A stretch of DNA of 39,223 nt, taken from NCBI GenBank assembly GCA_964573505.1, contig CAZNMS010000024.1:1-39223 (forward strand), read 5' to 3'. Of this stretch, positions 26,872 to 36,500 are shown piece by piece. The stretch is from AM-0621 sp964573505. Lineage in GTDB: Bacteria > Planctomycetota > Planctomycetia > Planctomycetales > Planctomycetaceae. The stretch's first letter is position 1, and each line of letters begins with the position of its first letter. The notes beneath the pieces are model-generated. The model did no database searches and was not told the origin of the DNA. It was given only the letters and a program-made list of their open reading frames with translations. The position numbers were made by a program, and so were the translations under genes.

Positions 26872-26970
26872 GGGGTCGGGTCTACGAGATTTCGAAATTG
26901 GGCGGGGAGCGACTTCGTCAGCGATGAAAGGCTTGCACGCCCAATTTCCAAATGTCGTAGCCCCGACCCC
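26872..26970. repeat. 33-bp inverted repeat, family L
   Basis: The left arm 26872-26904 (starting GGGGTCGGGTCTACG, ending AAATTGGGCG) is inverted with 26938-26970, 30 of 33 matching, with a 33-bp spacer. It lies between the convergent SelW-like and BtpA-like genes. Confidence 0.85.
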
Positions 26971-27140
26971 TCGCTGCGACGCTCTCGTCGTGACAGAGGC
27001 TCGATGGACAATGCCGTTAATGCATTGATGACATTAGAGCGACCGCGAAGCCCAGTGCTTGATAACAAGCGAGGCGCTCGATCCCTCTGAGTCGCTCCGC
27101 CATTGACGGTTTCTCCGCGTCTCAGCTTGACGACCTTCTC

Positions 27141-27195
27141 GTAGTTTGATTGAGAACCTCATCCCGCTGAGGCTCGGGATGGAATCCCAAGCTAC
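27141..27195. repeat. Family K inverted repeat overlapping the btpA-like stop codon
   Basis: GTAGTTTGATT (27141-27151) is inverted with AATCCCAAGCTAC (27183-27195). The right arm on minus is GTAG, CTTGGGAT, TCC, ATCCCGAG (27173-27195), all 8 positions paired with T-G at position 3. The TAG of its GTAG foot is the stop codon of the BtpA-like gene. Family K also occurs at 3649-3705. Confidence 0.75.
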
Positions 27196-27998
27196 TTGCT
27201 GATCGCGATCGCTTTGAGTTCCCGCACCCGCTCGACATCAACTGCTGCGTCAACGTGACTGCCGACTTTGAGCGACGTTCCGACGATCGCTCCCGCCGCA
27301 TGCTTCAACAGTTGTGGCAGCGTCGCTCCGTTTGCTCCGCTGCCGATTAGGACAGGTGTGCTGCCTGCAACGGCAGCCACTCGCGCGAGCTTCGCAAGAT
27401 CAACCGGTTGCCCCGTCGCGCTCCCCGACACGATCACCGCGTCTGCCCCGCCGCGTTCGATGAGGTCATGCAATTCATCAACGATGTCTCTGACGCCGAG
27501 CGGTGCTGAGTGCTTCACGTCGACGTCGGCGAGAATCGCGATGTGCTCGGCATTGAGAGTCGCTCGCAGTCGGAGCAGTTCATGAGCAATGCCCGTCACA
27601 ATGCCTTGATCCGTCACGCGAGCACCACACAGCACGTTGACTCGAATGAAGTCCGCCCCGACCGCATGAGCAATCGCGAGTGCCGTGCAGCCATCGTTCC
27701 TCAGCACATTAATGCCGAGCTTCGCCTGCGGATGAGCGGCTTTCACTCGCTCAGCGATCGCCGTCAGGTGCGCGACGGTGATTGTTGGCACCGCCCCCGG
27801 AAAGAAGGGCGAGTCCCCGAAGTTCTCCAACATGAGCAAGTCGATGCCGCCCGATGTCAGCGCATGAGCATCCGCCAGCACCCGCTGCATCACGACCTGA
27901 ATCGAACCGCCGAACCGAGGACTGCCGGGCAGCGGCGGCAGATGCAGCATCCCAATCAAGAGCGGCCGCTGAGCGAGCCAGTTAGTAGCGCGAGTCAT
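27192..27998 (-). CDS. BtpA/SgcQ-family TIM-barrel protein
   Basis: The 268-aa product matches the BtpA family: LLIGMLHLPPLPGSPRFGG at the front, LMLENFGDSPFFPG, LGINVLRNDG, FIRVNVLCGARVTDQGIV, ILADVDVKHSAPLG, VIVSGSATG and the phosphate-site-like PVLIGSGANG, in order. BtpA is needed for photosystem I stability in cyanobacteria; in non-photosynthetic bacteria the family (SgcQ and others) is probably a sugar or nucleoside-related enzyme of unknown reaction. ATG 27998 is preferred, with AAGGATGAG just upstream; ATG 28004 abuts that site. The stop codon falls inside a family K repeat. The gene is divergent from coaB. Confidence 0.88.
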   Translation of the reverse strand: MTRATNWLAQRPLLIGMLHLPPLPGSPRFGGSIQVVMQRVLADAHALTSGGIDLLMLENFGDSPFFPGAVPTITVAHLTAIAERVKAAHPQAKLGINVLRNDGCTALAIAHAVGADFIRVNVLCGARVTDQGIVTGIAHELLRLRATLNAEHIAILADVDVKHSAPLGVRDIVDELHDLIERGGADAVIVSGSATGQPVDLAKLARVAAVAGSTPVLIGSGANGATLPQLLKHAAGAIVGTSLKVGSHVDAAVDVERVRELKAIAISK

Positions 27999-28557
27999 TC
28001 TCATCCTTCGCAGTTGTTGAGCGATTCCGATTCAGGCCGTCAGCCGATCGCGAGTGTGTGTGATCGGTCCCGCAGCGGAAACCCGATTCTTAGAGTGGCC
28101 CCCCGTTGAACGAAGGACGTCAAAACGACGGTGCGGGAAATCACCACTCGCCGCAACAACCTTGATGCCGCAGTGATCGCGAACCGGAACTCAGCGCAGC
28201 GCTACGTCGAAAGATGGTTTTCCCCGTGCGTGCATCAATTGGGTGCGACCGGAACTCCGGCGCTGAATTCGAGACCTCTCCGTCCGGCTTGCTCGGACGA
28301 AAGCAACCACTGGCCAGCTACAGTGCGAGCAAGTAGCAATTCAGTCGTGACTGCCGTCCGGTCAAGGCGGCCGGAGAGCAAACGCCAAATCAGGACGTTA
28401 TTCCCCGACTGTTCCTAACGTCTCAATTCAGCCCGCATGCTGAGTATTGGTTCTGACGCTGAAGTGCGACGAGTTCTCATACAAAGACACGAAGTGAATA
28501 CGGTCGCTTCGACTGTATTATTGATTGCACACGATCTGCTCACGGAATCGCTTTCTC
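27999..28557. other. Divergent intergenic region, promoters presumed
   Basis: This gap separates two divergent genes, so it must hold both promoters, but I see no convincing -35/-10 pair or operator. Only short imperfect inverted repeats are present (for instance GTCC...GGAC near 28290, and GAAGTG...CGCTTC near 28490). No gene is supported. It is the longest gap without a clear large palindrome. Confidence 0.4.
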
Positions 28558-29184
28558 ATGAAGATCCTCATCACTGCCGGACCGACGCGCGAGTATCTCG
28601 ACGATGTGCGGTATCTCTCGAATGCCAGCAGCGGACGAATGGGTTATTCGCTCGCTCAAGCCGCGATTGATGCGGGGCACGAAGTGGTGCTCGTCACGGG
28701 ACCGGTTGATCTGAAGCCGCCGGTCGGCTGCGAAGTTCGCAATGTCGTGACGACGAGCCAAATGCGCGACGCGGCGATTGAAGCCTTTCCTCATTGCGAC
28801 GGCGTCATCGCGACGGCGGCTGTGTGTGACTACACACCCAAACTTCGCGCGCAAGGGAAGATGACGAAGACCGGTGAGGCGATCACGATCGAGCTCATCG
28901 AGACTGACGATGTGCTCGCGGAACTCGGTCGCATGCGTTCGAAGCATTGGGTTGTCGGGTTCGCGTTAGAGGCCAGCAATGCGCGCGAGAATGCGTTGCA
29001 GAAGCTGCGCGCGAAGAACTGCGATGTCGTTGTGTTGAATAGCCCGCAAGCGATCGGTGCTGCGGATAACGACGTGCAACTCATTGATCGCTCAGGTGAC
29101 GTCGCCGCCCATTGGGTCGGCTCAAAGAGCGACATCGCGAAATGGCTGATCGAGTGGGTCTCGGCCAATTTGACTTCGAGATGA
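28558..29184 (+). CDS. coaB: Phosphopantothenate-cysteine ligase (stand-alone CoaB)
   Basis: CoaB joins cysteine to 4'-phosphopantothenate in coenzyme A synthesis, in the cytoplasm. The 208-aa protein shows ILITAGPTREYLDDVRYLSNASSGRMGYSLA, the nucleotide-binding LVTGPVDL, ATAAVCDYTP (family AAVxDY/F), the lysine-containing KMTKTGEA and VVGFALE. In most bacteria CoaB is fused behind CoaC as CoaBC (Dfp, about 400 aa). Here only the ligase half exists, so the decarboxylase CoaC must be encoded elsewhere. The ATG 28558 start puts the conserved strand at residue 3; its ribosome site is weak. The product ends normally. Confidence 0.9.
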   Translation: MKILITAGPTREYLDDVRYLSNASSGRMGYSLAQAAIDAGHEVVLVTGPVDLKPPVGCEVRNVVTTSQMRDAAIEAFPHCDGVIATAAVCDYTPKLRAQGKMTKTGEAITIELIETDDVLAELGRMRSKHWVVGFALEASNARENALQKLRAKNCDVVVLNSPQAIGAADNDVQLIDRSGDVAAHWVGSKSDIAKWLIEWVSANLTSR

Positions 29185-29221
29185 TGCCGACACGTTTGCC
29201 GGGACTGGCTTACGGCGCTTC

Positions 29222-29289
29222 GTAGGATGGCCGCCCTCTGCCGTCTTTTGCACTCAAGAAATGCAGACGGCCGGGGGCGGGCATCTTAC
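29222..29289. repeat. BIME-like inverted pair, family J
   Basis: The left unit (29222-29245) is GTAG, GATGGCCG, CCCT, CTGCCGTC with one mismatch. The right unit on minus (29266-29289) is GTAA, GATGCCCG, CCCC, CGGCCGTC with one mismatch. Spacer 20 bp. The solo copy at 23258-23281 is perfectly paired. It lies 37 bp after the coaB stop. Confidence 0.78.
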
Positions 29290-29516
29290 GCGCGATGCAT
29301 CACGAGAATTCGTCGGCCGCTGTTGAATGAAGCTCGCAGTCGCGTTTTCGACAGAGCACGAGTTCGGAAGCGTCGTTGTCCTCGATTGAGCAAATGGCTG
29401 ACTGACGGATCGGGCAACGATTCCAAGATTCAATCTACGGCATGCGCGGCCGCTGCTGGAGTTTGAATTACTTACTCTGTCAGAACCGGGCGGGAAGCAG
29501 GAGCTTCTCGGAGGTG

Positions 29517-29541
29517 CGTTCCCAAGCGGAGCTTGGGAACG
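29517..29541. repeat. Perfect 11-bp hairpin (family N)
   Basis: CGTTCCCAAGC, loop GGA, GCTTGGGAACG: a perfect inverted repeat 70 bp upstream of the GYF-domain gene. Similar GTTCCCAAGC-type hairpins are familiar from other bacterial genomes, notably cyanobacteria. It may be a dispersed hairpin or a leader structure. Confidence 0.7.
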
Positions 29542-29610
29542 AGTGCGAGTCGCGGAACTTCGGACCGCGTGCGCGAGAGAGCGTCTTTTCTTCAAACTCA
29601 GGATTGAGGT

Positions 29611-30762
29611 ATGACGAGCAACGTTGGGTCATCGGACGACATCGAGTTCTCGGAGTGGACTCAGGAAGTCGAAGCCGGGCGATGGTATGTCGATCTCGGC
29701 GGAGTCCGTTTAGGACCGCTTGATCGCGAGTCGCTGCTCGAGATGTATGAGTCGGGCAATCTGCGCACTGACGATCGCATTCAGGATATCAGAACGAAAC
29801 GTTGGAGTTCGCTCCGCACGCTGCTCGTCGAGTCTTCGCAGCGAACCGATAGCGATACCTCAGGCGGTGATCGGTACTTGTTCTCTGCTCGTGATGAAGG
29901 CCGCTCGGACGATTCCATTGAAGAAGCGTTTGATGTCGAAGGCGAGCCGCTTGATGGCTGCGATGAAGCCGATGCTGTCAATTCGAATGAAGGCGTGCCT
30001 CAATACTTCTTCATCATCAACGACCGCGAAGTTGGACCGGTGCCGTTTGACACGTTGCAAGAACTCGCCGCGGCTGCAGAGATCGAGCCGACAACGCGCA
30101 TCAAGCTTGAGTCGAGCATCCATTGGATGACGGCTAAGGAACTAGGAGTTCGGTTCGCAGCTTCGCATGCGCCTCAAGCGAAGACCGCGCCGAAACGCAG
30201 CGAGCATCGAGATGTACGCGATCCGAATGTCGTCGAAGCAGAAACCTCGGCAACGGAATCATCGAGAGTAAGCGATCTCAATCGCGCTGGTCGCAGCGTT
30301 GCTGAAGGAGCGTTTTGGACCGTGCTCGCGCCGCTGCATTACGTCAGCGCGGTCGTGAGTCCTCTCGGAAGCGTGAAGCGAACGCTCGTGCTCACATGGG
30401 CGGCGCTGGCGGGACTCGGAGGATGGCTCGCCTATTCGATGTATTGGGACATCGCGACGACGGCGACGAGCGGAGTCATTCTCATTGGCGACGAGCCGTT
30501 GCCGTCTGCGTTGATCACTCTCACCAACATGACGAACGCTGAGACGGCCGTCGGCTTCTCGAACTCAAGCGGCTCCTTCAGCGTGAAGACGATGTCGGGA
30601 GATCTGCGGCATGGCCGATACCGCATCACGGTTGTTCGACCGAAGGAGTACGAGTCGTCGAATCTGCCTGCGATCCCGCTTCGCTATCAACTCGTGACCT
30701 CCTCAGACATCGACATCGACTACGAGGGGCAGTCATTGCGGATTGAGATCGCGAAGGAATGA
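29611..30762 (+). CDS. Two-GYF-domain membrane protein with C-terminal carboxypeptidase-regulatory-like domain
   Basis: The 383-aa product has two GYF_2-type domains: about residues 14-62 (GRWYVDLGGVRLGPLDRESLLEMYESGNL, W at 48) and about 134-180 (QYFFIINDREVGPVPFDTLQEL, HWMTAKEL). GYF domains bind proline-rich peptides. A variable charged linker follows, then one membrane helix at about 262-285 (LVLTWAALAGLGGWLAYSMYW). A beta-sandwich (about 290-383) resembles the CarboxypepD_reg/transthyretin-like fold (GDEPLPSALITLTNM, GFSNSSGSFSVKT, GRYRITVVRP), likely extracytoplasmic. The function is unknown. Its proline-peptide-binding domains could contact Pro-rich proteins such as those encoded at 2445 or 9683, but this is speculation. 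Confidence 0.85.
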   Translation: MTSNVGSSDDIEFSEWTQEVEAGRWYVDLGGVRLGPLDRESLLEMYESGNLRTDDRIQDIRTKRWSSLRTLLVESSQRTDSDTSGGDRYLFSARDEGRSDDSIEEAFDVEGEPLDGCDEADAVNSNEGVPQYFFIINDREVGPVPFDTLQELAAAAEIEPTTRIKLESSIHWMTAKELGVRFAASHAPQAKTAPKRSEHRDVRDPNVVEAETSATESSRVSDLNRAGRSVAEGAFWTVLAPLHYVSAVVSPLGSVKRTLVLTWAALAGLGGWLAYSMYWDIATTATSGVILIGDEPLPSALITLTNMTNAETAVGFSNSSGSFSVKTMSGDLRHGRYRITVVRPKEYESSNLPAIPLRYQLVTSSDIDIDYEGQSLRIEIAKE

Positions 30763-30888
30763 CGATCTTTTGAGGCTCGTCCTTGCCGCTCATCGCCGCA
30801 TCAGCAGAATGCTCAGAGTTCCGTTGAGAGTCAGACTGTTCTCCGCATAACGGATCTTGAGATTCGGCCCTTAGTCTGCGAGCACCCA

Positions 30889-31683
30889 ATGGCGAGCCCT
30901 TTTCCCGGCATGGACCCGTACCTCGAAACGCGCTGGGGCGACATTCACGGGTCTTTGACGATCTATTCTCGCGACATTCTGAACCGCTCTTTGCCGACGG
31001 GTTTAGTCGCGCGTTCTGAGGTTCGATCGATCGTCTTTGAGGATGAATTGTTCCTCCGAAACTTCACTCCGGATGTCTCGGTCTACGAACGCGGATTAGT
31101 GGAGCCTTCGGAACCGCGAGGTGCGAAGGTCGCGATTGCGGAATCGGTCTGTGTCGTGACGGAACCAGAAGAGATTCAGCAACGCTTCCTCGAAATTCGC
31201 GACGCCAATTCGGGCGGTCGCGTCGTCACGGTCATCGAGTTCGTCAGCCCGAGCAATAAGCGAATTGGCGAGGGACTCGATCGCTATCGCCAGAAGCAGG
31301 AAGAGTGTCGGGACGGCGGAGTCAATCTTGTTGAGATCGACCTTACGCGAGCGGGCGATCGCTCGTTGATTATGCCCGTCAACTCATTGCGCGAGTCGTT
31401 CCGTTCGACGTACCTCGCGGTCGTGCGACGCGGAGTTGAATGGCGTCGGTCGCATGTCTATCGCCTGCCGCTCCAAAAGCGTTTGGATGGAATTCCGATT
31501 CCACTGCGACCGACAGATCGCGATGTCGTGCTCGACCTGCAAGCGCTCGTCGATCAAGCCTACGAAAACGGGCACTACGATCACGATCTCACGTATGAAG
31601 AAGAACTCGCGCCTCCGCTGTCGGATGAGGAAGCCCGCTGGGCAAAGCAGTTGATCGCGGATCATCGCGCGGCGCGGAAGTAG
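30889..31683 (+). CDS. DUF4058 family protein
   Basis: The 264-aa protein begins with the family hallmark PFPGMDPYLE and contains WGDIHGSL, FTPDVSVYE, RVVTVIEFVSPSNKRIGEGLDRYRQKQEE and VNLVEIDLTRAGDR. DUF4058 is common in cyanobacteria and planctomycetes. The IEFVSPSNK...Y..KQ pattern recalls the PD-(D/E)xK nuclease arrangement of Uma2, so a nuclease-like fold is plausible, but activity is unproven. No clear ribosome site precedes the ATG. Palindrome C2 follows 26 bp after the stop, before the convergent glycosidase gene. Confidence 0.9.
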   Translation: MASPFPGMDPYLETRWGDIHGSLTIYSRDILNRSLPTGLVARSEVRSIVFEDELFLRNFTPDVSVYERGLVEPSEPRGAKVAIAESVCVVTEPEEIQQRFLEIRDANSGGRVVTVIEFVSPSNKRIGEGLDRYRQKQEECRDGGVNLVEIDLTRAGDRSLIMPVNSLRESFRSTYLAVVRRGVEWRRSHVYRLPLQKRLDGIPIPLRPTDRDVVLDLQALVDQAYENGHYDHDLTYEEELAPPLSDEEARWAKQLIADHRAARK

Positions 31684-31709
31684 TGCGTCTTTAAGACTCA
31701 GAATTCGCG

Positions 31710-31773
31710 GTAGTCGAACTCGTGAGAGTTCGGTGATTCGACGCTCGATCAGAAGTCTCACGACTTCTGCTAC
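31710..31773. repeat. BIME-like pair of inverted REP hairpins, family C (C2)
   Basis: The left unit (31710-31733) is GTAG, TCGAACTC, GTGA, GAGTTCGG. The right unit on minus (31750-31773) is GTAG, CAGAAGTC, GTGA, GACTTCTG. Both have 8-bp stems and loop GTGA; spacer 16 bp. Against C1 the sixth stem pair is A-T, C-G or G-C in different units while the fold is kept. Confidence 0.85.
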
Positions 31774-31858
31774 CGGAAGCTCATGTCTTGAGCATGTCGT
31801 AGGCCGTTTGCGAATCGCTGCAGCGGAGTAAGAAGTGTTACCTGCGTTTGATGCGGCC

Positions 31859-32944
31859 CTACTTCATCTTGGCACGCTGCTGAAACAGTTCGAGCCATGT
31901 AAGCACGATTGCATCGTGCAGAGTGCCTGACTGGCGGCATTCGGCGGGAGTGCGGCCCCAGTAGAAGCCGATCCATCCGGCGGTCAGCGGTCGCGCGCGG
32001 TCCATGAATTCTCCGAGTTCCGCTGCTGAGCACTTCAAGAGGAACGTTTCTTCGACAATCACCGGCTTACCGACGTTGAAGCCTTTGAGAGTCTCAAGCT
32101 GAGCGTCTTGCTTGCCCTTCTCGGGGTAGAGATGCACCGCAATGAAGTCGAGATCGGGGGCGATCTTCTCGGGGATGAAGCCTGAACTGAGGCCGGGGCG
32201 ATCGAGACTCCAGTCAACGAGTCCGACGGTGACGAGATGTCGGTCGTCGTGCTTGCGAATCGCGGCCTTCAGATGACGGACCCATTGCTGAGCGATCTCA
32301 TGACGCGGTCGACCTTTCGCTTCGAGCGCGATGACTTGCACAAAGTGCTTGCCCGCAAAGGCAGGCCCGAGCCAATCAGTCCGTTTGCCGACTGATCCCG
32401 GTGAGACCGGCTCGTTCATGAGGTCGTAACAAAAAATGCAGGGCCGCTTCGCACCGCGCCGAGCGATCTCTTCCCAGAAACGAGCCTGCACGTCCCAACG
32501 AGCTTGCTCATCAAGCTTGTCGTACCAGTCGGGCACGTCTTGTTTGTGGTAGCAGCCCAATCCCGTCACATCGAGATAGAGGCCGGTTTGCTCGGCGAGC
32601 GTGAGCAGCTTTTCAAACTGAGCGAGCGACTCTGCTGCGGGCTCAGTGGCGGTCGTCATGAACTTGCTGACCTGCAAATGAATGCGAACAACGTTCGCTC
32701 CGAGTTCCTTCATCTCGCGGAAGTCTTCTTCGACTTTCGGCCATTCATCGACCCAATAGTCCTCAAGCAGTCGACCCGTTTCGTCATGGTCGTAGTTGAA
32801 TCCGAACGGGACGAACGGCTGCTTCGAGTCGGCAAACTCAAAGCCGCGCTGCTGTTCGTCAACGCGAACGAAGGAGAGCGACTCTGCAACGGCGGCTGAG
32901 CACGAGATCGCAAACAAACTAAGGCAGCAAAGAAGTCGCAGCAT
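31859..32944 (-). CDS. Secreted GH5-like glycoside hydrolase (cellulase family)
   Basis: ATG 32944 opens a clear signal peptide (MLRLLCCLSLFAISCSAAVA); the open frame upstream of it is intergenic. The 361-aa protein reads as a (beta/alpha)8 clan A glycosidase: VPFGFNYD at the front, LGANVVRIHLQ, the acid/base Glu178 in YDLMNEP, a His-Tyr pair in FIAVHLYP and the nucleophile in VIVEET (Glu299, or possibly Glu298). It is closest in pattern to GH5-type cellulase/mannanase relatives; the substrate is not determinable. A Cys in the signal peptide (SCSAAVA) could hint at a lipoprotein, but the lipobox is poor. It is convergent with DUF4058. Confidence 0.85.
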   Translation of the reverse strand: MLRLLCCLSLFAISCSAAVAESLSFVRVDEQQRGFEFADSKQPFVPFGFNYDHDETGRLLEDYWVDEWPKVEEDFREMKELGANVVRIHLQVSKFMTTATEPAAESLAQFEKLLTLAEQTGLYLDVTGLGCYHKQDVPDWYDKLDEQARWDVQARFWEEIARRGAKRPCIFCYDLMNEPVSPGSVGKRTDWLGPAFAGKHFVQVIALEAKGRPRHEIAQQWVRHLKAAIRKHDDRHLVTVGLVDWSLDRPGLSSGFIPEKIAPDLDFIAVHLYPEKGKQDAQLETLKGFNVGKPVIVEETFLLKCSAAELGEFMDRARPLTAGWIGFYWGRTPAECRQSGTLHDAIVLTWLELFQQRAKMK

Positions 32945-33054
32945 GAGTTGATCGCCTAAGGGAGAAGTGGAAGGTCGACTTCGCGATGACGGAAGCAAAG
33001 AGTGGCACCGGAGAGGGCGGTATGACGCATTTGTTTTCAATCGACATTGAGGCG

Positions 33055-33078
33055 CGACGGACTGCAACTCCGTCGTAC
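33055..33078 (-). repeat. Solo family A hairpin (A6)
   Basis: Minus-strand reading is GTAC, GACGGAGT, TGC, AGTCCGTC: the family A plan with one mismatch at stem position 7. No inverted partner is evident nearby, so this is a lone or decayed half element. It lies in the divergent gap between the glycosidase and cytochrome genes. Confidence 0.65.
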
Positions 33079-33245
33079 GAACGATCTGGCCGTGATCGCT
33101 CGCCGCAGCAATCGGAAGAGGAGAGGTGAGAAGTTACTGATGCGAGCGTTGGCAGTCGCTCTACGTGGCTTGAAGACTGAGGTCGTGAATTCTGTGGCAA
33201 GTTGTGGGCGATGATCTTTTGCCTGCAATTCGACTTACATAGGCA

Positions 33246-33332
33246 CATCCGCAGTTCGGCATTGCTATCCGCAGGAAGGCACGACTGTTGAAAAGCGACT
33301 TCCTGCGGATGGCAGGAGCCGGACTGCGGATG
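33246..33332. repeat. 33-bp inverted repeat, family M
   Basis: CATCCGCAGTTCGGCATTGC...GCAGGAAG (33246-33278) is inverted with 33299-33332, which begins CTTCCTGCGGATGGCA and ends ACTGCGGATG, with a few mismatches and one extra base; spacer 20 bp. Each arm contains ATCCGCAG twice, so arms may also pair internally with shifted register. The rest of 32945-33586 shows no gene. Confidence 0.75.
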
Positions 33333-33586
33333 AATGAGGAGTCGGCTCGATCGGTAACTCAGCCCCGCCTTACAAACGCTTGTCGGTTTGAGGCCGAGCC
33401 TCGGTAGTTGTGAATTGCGTTAATCATGCCGCTGCCGCGCATGCGCTTTAGATGCGAGTCGGGCTCAAGTAGTTTGCTCGCTCACTCTGTGTGGCGCGTC
33501 GCTCTCGGATGCGACGCACGAGTCTAAGTGCTCGACTTGCCTGCCTCGACATCCCGCCGCGCTCTCATCCACTCACGGAGTTCACG

Positions 33587-36500
33587 ATGATTCTTCGTCT
33601 TACCATCGGCGCCGTTTTGGCGACCTGTCTCGTCGTCTCGCAGTGTCACGCTGCTGACAAAGATCAGCCGGTTGCGCCGGATCATGTCGAACGCGTCAAG
33701 AAGGGCACGGCGCTCTTTAGGTCGCATGTCCGCGAGACGCTCGAAAAGCAGTGCCTTGATTGTCATGGCGGCAAGTCGCTCAAAGGCGACTTCGATCTTT
33801 CGAGCCGCGAGAAGCTCATGGAGTCGGGCTTTGTCAGTAAGACGGCGGCGGACAGTCTGCTTGTGAAACTTATTACACACGCCGAAGAGCCGCATATGCC
33901 GCTCAAGGCTCCGAAGCTGCCGGATGAAACCATCAACCGCATCAAGCAGTGGATTGATCTCGGTGCTCCGTATGACAAGCCGCTCGTCGATAAGCCGACG
34001 AAGGCGAAAGGGCCGCTTGAAGTCACGGATCGAGACCGCGAGTTTTGGTCGTTCCGTCGCTTGCAGGCGGTCGCCGTGCCGAGCGTGAAGAACGAAGCAT
34101 GGTGCCGCACTCCGATTGATCGCTTCGTTGCAGCAAAGCATGAAGCGGCGGGGCTCAAGCCGAATGGGCCGGCAGCAAAACGTTCGCTGCTGCGACGTGC
34201 TTACTTCGATCTGATTGGCTTGCCGCCATCGCCCGAAGACGTCGAAGCATTCGTTAGCAGCAAGGATCCCGAAGCATGGTCGAAGCTGATCGACAAGTTG
34301 CTGGACTCGCCGCAGTACGGCGAGCGCTGGGCCCGACACTGGATCGACATCGCTCGCTTCGCAGAGTCGCACGGTTACGAGCAAGACTATGACCGTCCGA
34401 CCGCGTTTCATTACCGCGACTTCTTGATCAAGGCTCTCAATCAAGACATGCCGTATGACCAATTCGTGCAATGGCAACTCGCGGGTGATGAGCTTGCTCC
34501 CGAGAACCCATTAGCAATGACGGCAACGGGCTTTCTCGGCGGCGGCGCGTTTCCGACTCAGCTCACCGAAGCCGAGTTTGAGTCTGCTCGTTACGACGAA
34601 CTCGACGATATGGTCACAACGACCGGCGTCGGGATTTTGGGACTGTCGCTCGGCTGTGCTCGATGTCACGACCACAAGTTCGACCCGATTCCGGTGAAGG
34701 ACTACTACAACGTGATGGCGTCGTTCACGACGGCCATTCGAAGCGAGATCAACCTCGATCTCGATCCCGTCGAAAACAAGAAGCGAAAGCAGGCGTTTGA
34801 GGCCGAAGTCGCTGCTCTCGCAAAGCAGGTCAGCGACTACGAAACGCAGCAACTGCCCGGCAAATTCCGTGAGTGGCTTAAGACTTACGATCCGGCTGCA
34901 GCGCAGCTCGGAGCATGGGAGCTGCCGAAGATTGTCTCGGTCACCGGCTCGGGTAAGACAAAATACACCGAGCAGAAAGATGGTTCATGGCTCGCGACCG
35001 GCAACGCTCCGAATACCGAGACGATCACGGTCGTGCTTGAGACGGCGAATCCCGAAGTGCGTTCGATTCGATTGGAAGCACTCGCTCATGACTCGCTGCC
35101 CTCAAAAGGGCCGGGGCGAGCACCGAACGGCAACTTCGTCGTCAGTCATCTTTCGGTCGACGCGATCGCGTTGAATGCACCTGCTGGGGCGAAGCCGGTC
35201 AATGTGCCGCTCACGAATGCTCGCGCGACTCATCAGCAAAACACTGGAGGACTCTCTGTCGCTGCGTCGCTCGATGACGATCGCACACAAACCGGATGGG
35301 CAGTCGATATGGGCGGCATCGGCAAAGACAATGCGGCGGTCTTCGATGCTCAATCGCCGATCGCGTTTGCCGGCGGTGCAAAGCTCACGATCACGATCGA
35401 CTGCAAGCACTCAAACCCGAAGCACGCGCTCGGTCGCTTTAGGCTGTCGCTCACTGGCCGATCGGCAGTGAGTCCCGAAGTCGGAAACAATGGACCGGAA
35501 GCAGCCGTTGTCGAAGCCCTCGCCGCGATGAAGGCGAAGCCTGATGACGCCGCGCCTCAATGGAAGACGGCCATCAGTTGGTTCGCAAAGAACGACAAAG
35601 AGTCGGCTGCACTCAATGACAAGTTGCAAGCTCTCAAAGCAAAAGGCCCGCAACTGGCAACGAGCAAGGTTCTCGTCACCAGCGAGGGCTACCCGCACTT
35701 GCCGCATCACGCTGATGGTCGAGGCTTCCCGCACTTCTACCCCAAGACGTTTCAGTTGAAGCGCGGTGATGTGAATCAGAAGGGCGATGAAGCTCAGCAA
35801 AGCTTCCTGCAAGTGCTGATGCCGGCGGGCAAGAAGATCGACGATTGGAAGGTCGCTCCGCCTTCCGGATGGGAGCGGACATCGTTCCGCCGCGCGACGT
35901 TGTCGAAGTGGATCACCGACGTCAAAGAGGGAGCCGGTCCGCTTGCGGCGCGCGTGATGGTGAATCGACTTTGGCAGCATCACTTTGGACGAGGCATCGT
36001 CGGCACTCCGAACGACTTCGGCTTGCAGGGCGATACGCCGACTCATCCCGAGTTGCTCGAATGGCTCGCGAACGATCTCGTGAGCAACGGATGGAAGCTC
36101 AAGCGACTGCATAAGCTCATCATGCAGAGCGCGGTCTATCAGCAGTCCGGCGAGTTTGATGAAGCGCGTGCAAAGATCGACCGCGAGAACCAATTAATTT
36201 GGCGCCGTGCTCCGCGTCGACTCGAAGCCGAAGCCATTCGCGACTCGATGTTGTCAGTCTCGGGGCAGCTTGATGCGACGATGTTCGGACCCGGCACGCT
36301 CGACCAAAACATGAAGCGGCGCAGCGTCTACTTCTTCATCAAGCGCAGCGGCCTCATTCCGATGATGATGCTCTTCGACTGGCCCGAGCATCTCGTGAGC
36401 ATCGGCCAGCGGCAGACGACCACGATCGCTCCGCAGGCGTTGATGTTCATGAATAGCCCGCAAGGCCGAGTCTATGCCGACGCGTTCGCGAAGCGCTTGC

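Noticed and set aside
26680..27090. Plus-strand frame between the SelW-like and BtpA-like genes
   Set aside because: It is made of the A4 and L repeats and shows no domain.
33491..33586. Upstream extension of the cytochrome protein
   Set aside because: Starting there would bury the signal peptide behind 32 residues; ATG 33587 has CGGAG at the right spacing.
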